From Angiostrongylus vasorum (taxonomy: Eukaryota > Nematoda > Chromadorea > Rhabditida > Metastrongylidae): DNA of 64,000 nt. Positions 53,472 through 62,164 of the stretch are shown one piece after another. The stretch spans positions 248,001 through 312,000 of the forward strand of contig JADANN010000391.1 in NCBI GenBank assembly GCA_018806985.1, given 5' to 3'. The notes below the pieces were generated by a model. The model worked only from the letters and a program-made list of their open reading frames with translations, did no database searches and had not been told where the DNA came from. Made by a program: the position numbers and the translations under genes. Position 1 is the stretch's first letter. Every line of letters starts with the position of its first letter.

Positions 53472-56400
53472 TCAGTTATCCCAAGGATTAGGAGGTCTCC
53501 ATTGTGGAATTTGGGGGCCAATACCATTTCCTGGTCTCCATCGGCTTCCACCTTGCCAGTTTGGTCTCTGCGGACCTGAACTCTTCGTTTCCGAGAAATA
53601 ATGTCATTAGTGAAATGAAACAATTTGTACAATAAAGACTCTCAGCCAATTCAACTTGTCTATCTTTAATGGCAAATTCAGCACATACAATCACGAAAAT
53701 TTACGTACCTGGACCACCTTGCTGCCACGGAAGATCCTGAATTCCTTGCGGACTTCCTGAGTTGCCTTGCCATGGGTTACTTGGACCTCTATTATTTCCT
53801 AGCCATGGGTTACTTGAACCTCTATTACTTTCTTGCCATGGGTTAACTGGACCTCTATTATTTCCTTGCCATGGGATACCTGGACCTCTATTATTTCCTT
53901 GCCATAGGGTTGCCCGGACCTCTATTATTGACCATCCAATTCGGAATTTGTAGTCCTGAAAAGTAGTAGTAGCCTAAATTCGAGGTGTAGAATATTCGGC
54001 GGGATTGGTTTAACAACTATCAAACTCCAATATTTTCGGAAGTTTGTAGGAGACTTTATTTGAATGTTTCGGGTTAAGGCATACAGCAACAAACATGGGA
54101 CAAAGGAGAATAATAGTTGCGAAGTTAAACTATTCAGTAACACTTGTGAGGCAAAAAATTGAAAAATGCTGAAAATCGCAAATAGTTACGGAACTGGTTC
54201 AAAAACCGGTTTCGAAGAATTTAAACGGCTGTTGAGCTGTGATTTAATACTGGGCTGTCTAAAATTAAACCACGTTATCATGTAATGAAACACCAGGAAC
54301 TGCCATACTAACTTCATTTCAACACTGATATTGGCAGTCTGGAAAATAGTACCCATTTTTCCTTTTTCTATTTTGAAAGGATAGTTTTTTAGTTTTTTAC
54401 AGTTTCATGCCTTTTTGCTAGCATTCTGTATACACAAATACAGTAGCATCTATTGCACCAACTTATGTTCTCTGTGGTTCGATAGTTTAACAAAGATGTA
54501 GCATCGAAAACGTCTCCAAATCGGATTTGATTCAGAAAAATGTTACGACCGCATTCGACCTCGGTGGATGTACTCATCCACTACCACTTCATGAGTCCAT
54601 GGGAGATTGTTACGGTAGAGAAGCATTCCACATAAATCGAAAAGGTGTACCATGAACTACAACACTTGTGAGCAGCAGTGACCAATTAAAATGAGTCCGT
54701 TCAGTTTCACTACAGTGATTTACTGGGTGCAAACGTGCACCAAGAGATTGAAATAATTAAGATATCGCCAAGCTTCCGCACCTAGTAGAGCTGTTGCCAC
54801 TCGACTGTCATTCAGGGAAAACATTTCAGTATTCAAGCAGCTGCCGAGACATCCTTTCGGAGAACTGTTTGCTCTGGTAGCTTAAAATAAATTCCACTGT
54901 GTGATGCAATTTCTGTATTTGAAGAGGGAGAGAGACGAAACTATTTTTTTAAACACCATTATAAAAAGGCGAGCCTTTCGTCTTGTATTTGAAACCTCGC
55001 TTCGAATTTAAGCTGCTGCCGCCAACCATGTGGGCCAATAAGTCTCTATGGTACATCGTTAATAAACAGGCATTTTAACTTAAGCCTTAGTTGGATAAAT
55101 GTACCTTATTTCAATGATACTCTAACGGGAGTTGGCTAACCATAACTGGATATTTATTCGGCTAACGTTTCTACGTTTTAGTCTTCGCCAAAGCTAGGAA
55201 GCATTAATCATTCACACCGACGTCAAATAAGAGTCGGTTTACAACGACTTCACATGGATGCTTCGGAATTGGTGCGACAAAAACCGGGTGTACAGGTGAA
55301 GATGATGAAGTAAACAAAAGTGCGCTTTTGAAGGAATTTCTAATTTGCTTTTGAAAAACAGTCTTTGTCTAGATTGTCTAAAGATCTAAATTTTTCTTTG
55401 ACTAAAATTTCGGCTGCTTCGCCACTTCCGTTCATTCTTGCGAAGTCGGTCTTTGTTATCGCAATCAGCTTATGACTTTTCCCATTTGTTTCTTTTTTTT
55501 TGTTTAGGAACTAATACAAAAAGGTGAAAATTTATTAACAAAGAATTTAACTTGCTATGTCGCCCACACGCGTTCCATTACCAACTAATCGTAAATCCAC
55601 ATCCCTTGCCACAGGAGTGGCTACCGCTTCGGATGAACCTGAGTGTGCAAGCTTCTCTCCGATCCACATATACTTACTTGGATAGTTGAATGGCCCGTCC
55701 TCACTGGTTGTGCGGCCTCAGATTTCGGAGTTTTGCTGCTTTGGCCACTTCGGTTCCGTAGTGCCCTAAGGTTAGCCAGGCCAAAGTCTGCCCCAGGTCG
55801 TCGCCACCAAGGGCAGTCGCAATCCTTGTGGATCAGAGGGTAATTAGCCACCGTGCGACTAGTTTGATATCAGGCCGGTGTTGGATAGTGGTATTGGTCT
55901 ACTCTTAGCTGGTCTTTTTGGTGGAAACGCTAAACACCTTCTCGCTTTATAAGACCCTTCCGGGAGATGAATCCCGCCTCTGTACGTCGCAGTCCGATAC
56001 TCAGGAACACCTCCCAGCCACATTGAGCCGGTAAACCGTTGGGATGCCCATCCACACATAAAGTCACTTTTTATTTGAGAAAGTTGAGTGTGATCAGTTA
56101 TTATAAATAAGTACAAGAACCACATGCAACAAGACCAATCTCTGCGATGAATTCTCCGTTTATAACTGCTAGGAAAACGATGATTGTACGGAAGACACTG
56201 ACATACTGCTGAAAGGTCACACCGAAATTGCGCCGATTCAGCTATTCTAAATTTTACGACAACCTCTGGACGTTTGCCAAAGAAGATTCTAAACAGTGCT
56301 CAACCTACCTATAACTAAGTTACCGACAGTTCCCAGGATCGACTTTCTATTAACCTCGGCATTGGAATATGAATGAGTCGTTTTGTTGTTCAGCAATCGC

Positions 56401-58606
56401 GAGGTTGTTAAACAGCATACATTTACTTCCATAGAAAAACACACAATACAACAGTAGCTGACGTTTCGGCAGAATCGCCTTCTTCAGAGCCGCTTTTTTA
56501 CGTGCCTTCCCATGAGGAAGATTAGAACAGCTCATTTTTCCTCATGTTCTAATCTTCCTCATGGGAAGGCACATAAAAAAAGCGGCTCTGAAGAAGCGAT
56601 ACTACCGAAACGTCATGCTACTGTTGTATGTATTGTGTTTTTCTATGGAAGTAAATGTATGCTGTTTAACAACTTCGCGATTGCTGAACAAGAAAACGAC
56701 GCATTCATAAGTTACCGACGTTACGTAGAGGACCATGGAGATGGCATGAACAAGGTGAAATAAAATTACTGAGAAATATGTACGAGATTTTCGAGAGTAG
56801 AACTTCTGCTCAGCTTGACATAAAAAGGCGTTTAATCCGGCTGTCTAAAATTGGTTTAAGATTTCAACCTTTATTTTTGAAAGGCCTCCCAACGGTTTAC
56901 CGCCTCATCGTGGCTGGGAGGTGTTCCTGGCTGTCGGACTGCGATGCAGAGCAGGAGAATTCGTCTCCCAGGCAGAGTCTCCCAAGCTGAGAAGGAGTCC
57001 GGCGTTTCTATCAGGAAGCCTAGCTAAGAGTAAACCAATACCAGAATCCACTACCGTCTTGGTATCAAAATCGCCTGGTGGTAAATCTCCCTCTGATCCA
57101 CAAGGGACTGCGACTGCCTGTCGTGATGACGACCTGGGACAGACTTTGGCCAGGCTGTCTTCGGTATTCCAGGGAACCACAACGGCTTAACCAGCAAATC
57201 TCCGAAAAATGGTGATTATGCTGGGGCCCGCACAAGTGATAATGGGCCATTCAAGTATCAAGTATCAAGTATTTTTTGAAGGTGCAATTCTTAGCTCAAA
57301 AGAAACTTTAATATTCGAAGCTGTTGGAGATTATAATCAACGAAACCGTGAACTTAGCGTGCTCAACGACAGAAGGATGTTTGCAACCTCATTCGTTTTC
57401 ATGTCAAATTCTTCAAAGCAACGTTGCGCTGTGCATTCGTTAACATTTTCTCGGTCCCATAGTTCATATTTCGACCCATTCGTGCTGGGCACGCCTGAGA
57501 TTAAATCCAAGGAAGTAAGTTTGTCGAAACTTCCGTCTTGACCTCTGGAACTCTAATTCTAACCTCCTATTTTAACCTTCGTTTGCAGCTATAAATCATT
57601 CGATGTTGTGGACAATCGTTTTAATTTCTCCAGATTGTAGTTGACAGGACATAGAGATATTGCAGCCTCAATACTTAATGTACTCGATCTACCATATTGT
57701 TCAGAAACCAGGACACCTTTTATTGAACTATTTTAGTCCAACATTTGCTTTGCTGCACCACTGCCCAATTTTCGGAAAATAATGGTCTGGCTGTTTAAAC
57801 AGCTTAATAAAACAGATGAAAAGACAGGACTGCGAGTAGAGCAGAAGAGGAATTAATTGATAGGAACACCTGATGTGTGAGGACAGATTATTCTGAATGG
57901 ATCATTTATTGAGGTAGCTACATCCAACAAAAAATTCGCCAGGCATTTCATGGATTTTGATGACGACTTAAGGTCAGCACAGGTCGTCGCCAGCGTTTCT
58001 AAAACGAAGACACTGACCATGTTGCAGCCTTTTGTGAGACAATTCTTGGATTAATGCTTCGGGCTCTTCGAAAAAACTGCGTACAATACAGAAGGCACAC
58101 GATTGAAACTACGCTCCTAACACTTAGGCAGTTTTCGCAATTTCTCCTAGATCTTCGAAAAATAAGAGGCCATATAGTGATATCAGAATAGGACAGGTAG
58201 GCGAGAACAACGTTACAGTGGATCTCGAGAGAATCGTGATGACCTCTAGGAAACCTTCAAAAAAATTGGCAGCCGTTTCCTTTGTACCCATAAGGCAAAT
58301 GTGTTCAAATCTGGGATCGAACTCGCATTCTCGAGTTGCATACGAACCAACACGCTTGAGTGCCAACGATGACGATTGCATAGAAATGAAATGAACGACC
58401 GAGACCACAACAAATTTTGAAGATGACGTATTAAAGTGTAGTTCAGTCAGTGGACCTTACCGGTAGAAAACAGAGGGTGAGAAACGCTTGCAATAAACGT
58501 TTCGTTTTTAGTAAACAAAACGGTTACCTGGCCCGCCAACGAATCGCGCTTGAGCGTAGTAGACCATTACGGCAATCATTGTGGTTAAGAAGAGTGTCCT
58601 CAGCAT
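53472..58606 (-). CDS. peptide gene A: NPWQ family, Asn/Gly/Pro/Trp repeat, frame broken by one 1-base insertion
   Basis: Exons on the minus strand are 58606-58528 (79 nt), 53955-53709 (247 nt) and 53575-53472 (introns 4,572 and 133 nt). Exon 1 encodes MLRTLFLTTMIAVMVYYAQ, then ARFVGGPG. Exon 2 opens GLQIPNWMVNNRGPGNP. There an extra T at about 53907 shifts the frame to MARK and a stop. Without that base it reads 11-residue units GNNRGPGxPWQ four to five times, then GNSGSPQGIQDLPWQ and QGGPG, and the exon becomes 246 nt, keeping phase 1. Exon 3 encodes GPQRPNWQGGSRWRPGNGIG and PQIPQWRPPNPWDN, then TGA, which shows the intended frame is still good downstream. Donors and acceptors are canonical (CCAG/GTAACC, TTTTCAG, CCAG/GTACGT, TTCAG). 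Either a young pseudogene or an assembly error in a repeat. As a normal gene the product would be about 142 residues. Confidence 0.62.
53709..53955 (-). repeat. exon 2 tandem repeat of gene A
   Basis: Five 33-nt units (CCATGGCAAGGAAATAATAG pattern) encode NPWQGNNRGPG. Units 2 to 4 differ by a few bases only, so the expansion is recent. Unit 1 carries the extra base. Confidence 0.85.
55160..55194 (-). ncRNA. decayed hammerhead-like motif
   Basis: The minus strand reads AGCTTTGGCGAAGACTAAAA, then CGTAGAAACGTTAGCC and GAATAAATA. GAAAC, GTT and AGCC are kept and the tail matches variant 2; the core is lost. Confidence 0.35.
55640..56045 (-). repeat. 350-bp repeat R4, copy 2, minus strand
   Basis: Reversed relative to 11838: ATAGTTGAATGGCCCGTCCT, CCAGGCCAAAGTCTGCCCCA, CTTGTGGATCAGAGGG, ATATCAGGCCGGTGTTGGAT, and the end GTTGGGATGC after AGCCGGTAAACCG. 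The gap to copy 3 is about 0.85 kb, with the inverted Penelope-type element between them. Confidence 0.65.
56456..56491 (-). ncRNA. hammerhead ribozyme motif, left arm of the palindrome
   Basis: Stem I GGCT/AGCT-type pairing is GGCT with AGC, the core is CTGAAGA (fits CTGANGA), stem II is GGC(G)/(T)GCC, and GAAAC is followed by the cleavage triplet GTC. Core and triplet are intact. Confidence 0.6.
56584..56618 (+). ncRNA. hammerhead-like motif, right arm, stem II damaged
   Basis: The core CTGAAGA, GAAAC and GTC are kept. Stem II has lost a base pair (AGCGATACTACC) and stem I reads GGCT against ATGC. It is weaker than its partner. Confidence 0.45.
56888..57250 (+). repeat. 350-bp repeat R4, copy 3
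   Basis: CAACGGTTTACCGCCTCATC, GTGGCTGGGAGGTGTTCCTG, AGGAGTCCGGCGTTTCTATC, GGTATCAAAATCGCCTGGTG, CTGATCCACAAGGGACTGCG and the end AATGGGCCATTCAAGTATCA. Its 5' start and 3' end agree with copy 1. Confidence 0.68.
57251..58307. other. stretch without recognised genes
   Basis: It includes an open plus frame at 57209-57541 that starts in R4 and has no motif. Nothing else recognised. Confidence 0.35.
58308..58380 (-). repeat. tRNA-like segment
   Basis: The minus strand reads GTTGGCACTCAAGCGTGTTG and then GCGAGTTCGATCCCAGATTT, a clear B box about 50 bases after a weak A box. No acceptor stem was found. It lies about 150 bp downstream of gene A exon 1, in intron 1. Confidence 0.4.
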
Positions 58607-58624
58607 TTGGTAAAGTGAGAGTGG

Positions 58625-58630
58625 CTAAAA
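58625..58630 (-). promoter_or_regulatory. conserved TTTTAG acceptor 18 nt before the gene A start
   Basis: The minus strand reads TTTTAG, then 18 bases (CCACTCTCACTTTACCAA), then ATG. It is conserved in position with the other family members. Confidence 0.5.
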
Positions 58631-59329
58631 GAACCTAATAAACTTCGAACAATTGCACCCTATTTCACTGATGGGCCAAAACGAACTTGCTAAACAAAGA
58701 ACGATTTAAAAGCAACGCTTTGCTCAAACGGGGCACCAGTGGGCCATGAAATAAGCAAGAAATTCTTTCAACAAGCGCTCAAAAAGATCCTCGTTTCGAG
58801 AGGAAGTTACGATTGCGATGGAAATTTTTATCTGTATAGGTTCCGTCCTTTAATGAGGTTCTCTTAACTCCAAAAAAATTTAACTCTTTTCCTATCAACG
58901 GAATTTGAGACTAATGAAATACATGTGTGTCAAGCATTCTTCAACAATGGATTCAGTTCTGATCCTCATTCAGAATTCAACAATCATTTGTCTTCTGAAG
59001 ATTCTTCTTTTCTTCAAAAATTTCTCGCACAAAGCTTTTTACTATGGAATATTCGTAGGGAATACAATATGCAGATACAAGTTGGCGGCCGTGGTTGCCG
59101 AGTGATCCAGCAGTGCCATCATGAACAGTGTAAAATTATGTGTGGACTGCCCTAAATGGGTGATTTTACACTTAATTCAAACTTTACTATTACACCAACA
59201 GCATGTTGTTACCAAAACAGGTCTCAACTTGCAATTAAGTATTCAATACTTTGCAGGATGCACCAGTCTACTCAGCATTCGTTGACGGATAAAGAGAATA
59301 ACGTGTTAAGCGTTGAATAACCTCTGAAT

Positions 59330-59545
59330 GATGCTCCGTGTATTTTGCTTCCTGGGGAGGAGTGAATACATTTCTGGTTTACAAGTTAGTGTTTTCAACA
59401 TTTCAGACAATTCTATTGCCAAATCGCTGATCCCATGAGGATGGAAGGCCTGCTGATCTGAAGGCACAGAGTAGATCAACCAACCGGTGCAACGTGTAGT
59501 GCATGACTTCCAGAACCACTGCGCTACATGCGCCTCAGCATCACG
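59330..59545 (-). repeat. SINE-1 copy, minus strand
   Basis: The plus strand reads the reversed tail and body (GATGCTCCGTGTATTTTGC, GCTGATCCCATGAGGATGGA), then the reversed head CCACTGCGCTACATGCGCCT at 59517. It interrupts the homology between the A and B upstream regions. Confidence 0.65.
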
Positions 59546-60559
59546 ATCGGAGTCGTAGGCTTCCCTTCCTAGCAAGATCCACTCCATTACTTTTGCCTTC
59601 CACTCCTTCCAATCTGTACATAAACGTTTTTATCTGACTTTATTTTAGTTGTTTCATTTGTTTATTTTGTTGTTTTTTTCTCGTTGTTTCTGTTTTATTG
59701 TTCTCACTTCTATCTTCTTTGTCATCGATCATCTCTTCCTAACCATTACCATCCAATCCTTCAGGTGTCCACTTCAACGCATGAAGCAGCGACAGCTGGT
59801 AGCTGATAGTTGATAGTGAAAGCAAATCAATTCTTACCATTTCCGGTTATCAATGCTCTTTTTTCAAAGTTCTGTCGTGTAGAAAACTAAAGTTGAAAAT
59901 GCAGTAAAGTGGAAGAAACGTTTAGCACAACACCTATTTGTCTGGAAATCACCAGCAGTCCGGTTTTGAATTGTAGCATTGTTATCGCATTGAGCGGTGA
60001 TTATAGTTATAGCCTTGCGCTAAATGAAGCCGAAATCTTAGTCATCGATGTAAAAAAGATCTGAACTGACTCCTCTAATGGTGCAAAACATCGTAGATCA
60101 CACGCTTGTAGTGAGTAATGAGTACGAATGCGTACGTCTTACTGGATGGACTGTCGCCGAAAGGGTTAAGCTTACATAAAGCACTTGCAGTTAGTCCTTA
60201 GAATACAAAAGTAGAGCGTGGGGTGACTTTTTTCTGCTTTTGTCTTGAGTTTTCGATACCGTGGCTCTGCCTACATTATAGTGTACGTGATCAGTAGCTG
60301 GATTTTCCATTCAGCAGGACAAGTGGGAGAAATTCCTCTTTTTCCAAGATATTCAAATCACGCCTTTCCTCAGAAACTGCATGCAATCACGGTGTAACAT
60401 TGCCTGCCTTACTCTTTTCTTCCCCTGCTAACGGAATTTACGTCAGCTGAAAATTCTGATGTGAAGAAGCAGCCATCATAGAGGATGATCGGCATCTCCG
60501 TCCATCAAAGCAGGAATGGGCGCATCGGACACATTCGATATTATAACTCAAAAGATTAA

Positions 60560-60745
60560 CTTTCCATAAACGTCTGCAAAGATAGTTGACATATTTATTT
60601 ATACGATCTTATAAACTAATCTTCTCAAGCTGATGCGAGGTTGGTATAGGTCTTCGATGTCATTGTCGTTGTTGTTGTCCTTGCTGTTTGTGTTGTTGAT
60701 CGATGGCTGACGTTTCAGCGATTTCGCCTTCCTGAAACCCGTGCT
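60560..60745 (-). mobile_element. Penelope-like terminal repeat fragment with decayed hammerhead-like motif
   Basis: ATTTATTTATACGATCTTAT, AAACTAATCTTCTCAAGCTG, GCGAGGTTGGTATAGGTCTT and GTTGATCGATGGCTGACG follow the order of the left arm at 36150. The motif at 60705-60739 keeps GTC, AGCC and GAAAC (minus strand) but the CTGA core is changed to TTTCAGGA. Confidence 0.6.
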
Positions 60746-61559
60746 GTTACGAGTGGGTTCCCATTGACCGGAAAAAAGAACTGTATTGCTTTTCCCACCC
60801 CGCTCTAATTATTCGCGACGAAATTTGATCATCTATGGGCCAGAATTTAGCAACCTTGACATTATTTAAACCACGTGGTTTTTTAGAACCTGTTCTCAGT
60901 CGCGATCTGATGGTACCGTTGTCATTCTCTCCGGATGTTTATGCAATTTTCAAACGTGACTTCCATCAACAACCACTGCTATGATACGTTACATCATCTC
61001 AATGATCTTCGTGGTGATACAAGGACTTTTTGCATGAATTCAACTCGTCGACGGTTTTCTGGTACTGAAAAATCATCTTCGAAGATTACATTGCCATCTC
61101 GACGGCGGAAGCATTGATCGTCATTTTCGAAATTATTGAAAGTTCGCATCATAAAGGCATTGTTGGTTAAAAAACTGCATCATAGGTAGTAGTACACCTG
61201 CGCTTTAAAAAATCAACTTGCAACGCACTGTGGTCGAAAGCAGTACGTTAAGTTATGAAGTGATACAGCTGGCCGCCTTTCGTGCTAATAGAAGAGGGCA
61301 GATTGCTTTGTTATGTATCATCGAGAAGCCCACTTCATGTGGATGTTCGGTAAGAGCTTTGCACCACGAAGATAAGGCAGTGATTTTTTTAACCATCTGC
61401 TTTAACAGAAATTCTACGGGAAAAAAATTTGCTCTGTTTGAGATGTAACAATTCATGAATGAAATACGAAAAAATTCTGTGCTATTGTTTCCCAATATAA
61501 TACAGGCTTGTGTGGGATGCTTTTTCACCATAAAAGGCGATCATTCGGAATAGCAACTG

Positions 61560-61751
61560 AACAACCGCCTTCTATAAAGAAGTGCTACTGAGTGACAAAG
61601 CTTCACTGGAGTGGTCCATCACTGGATTCGAATCAAGATCCACATCGCAAATGCGAACGGACATGAACTCGAATCATCGCCGTTGCAACGAAAGCGGAGA
61701 CTTCGAAGCGTTGGTCAGAACAAAGATTTTCAATCAACCTCGTATGCTTGA
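61560..61751 (+). mobile_element. decayed Penelope-type terminal repeat (variant 2)
   Basis: CCTTCTATAAAGAAGTGCTA with ACTGAGTGACAAAGCTTCAC matches the promoter-like block at 33990-34060. AGCGGAGACTTCGAAGCGTT is the remains of the motif, and AATCAACCTCGTATGCTTGA is the family tail. Confidence 0.4.
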
Positions 61752-62130
61752 ATACTAGGATACTTGGATGGCCCGTCCTCACTGGTTTTGACGGCCCTAG
61801 CACAATCCCCGTTCTTCAGAGTTTGCTGCTTGAGGCATTTTGTTTTCTGGAGTACCGAGGTCAGTGTGGCCAAAGTCTGTCCCAGGTCGCCACCACTACA
61901 AGCAGTCGTAGCCCGTGTGGATCAGAGAGAGATTTTCCACCTTGCGACTGGTTTGGTGCCATGGCGGTGAAGGATTCTGTTCTTGGTTTACTCTTAGCTA
62001 TGCTTTCTGGTCGAAACGTCGGACTCCTTCTCAGCTTGGCAGCCCCTGCCACGGGGATCAATCCTCCCATTGTACATCGCAGCCAGACACTACTAGGAAC
62101 ACTTCCCAGCTACGATGAGGCGGTAAACCG
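61752..62130 (-). repeat. 350-bp repeat R4, copy 4, minus strand
   Basis: GATACTTGGATGGCCCGTCC, TGGCCAAAGTCTGTCCCAGG, GCCCGTGTGGATCAGAGAG, TCTTAGCTATGCTTTCTGG and the end AGCTACGATGAGGCGGTAAA. The 138-codon plus frame over it (61748-62164) is the longest open frame of the family, but it is not shared by the other copies in sequence detail. Confidence 0.65.
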
Positions 62131-62164
62131 CTGGAAGGAACGCCCTGTAAGTGGAGCGATTTAG

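Larger units (their letters stand above)
56370..56709. mobile_element. inverted Penelope-type terminal repeats forming a near-perfect palindrome
   Basis: Left arm 56370-56529 and right arm 56545-56709 are inverted copies (about 160 bp each) around a 15-bp spacer. Landmarks are ATGAATGAGTCGTTTTGTTG mirrored by a CAAGAAAACGACGCATTCAT stretch, and AACAGCATACATTTACTTCC mirrored in the same way. GAGGAAGATTAGAACA is mirrored at the centre. Each arm carries a hammerhead motif. No coding part remains. Confidence 0.78.

Noticed and set aside
53709..53955. CRISPR-like regular repeats
   Set aside because: The units are directly adjacent 33-nt coding repeats without spacers, in a eukaryotic gene.
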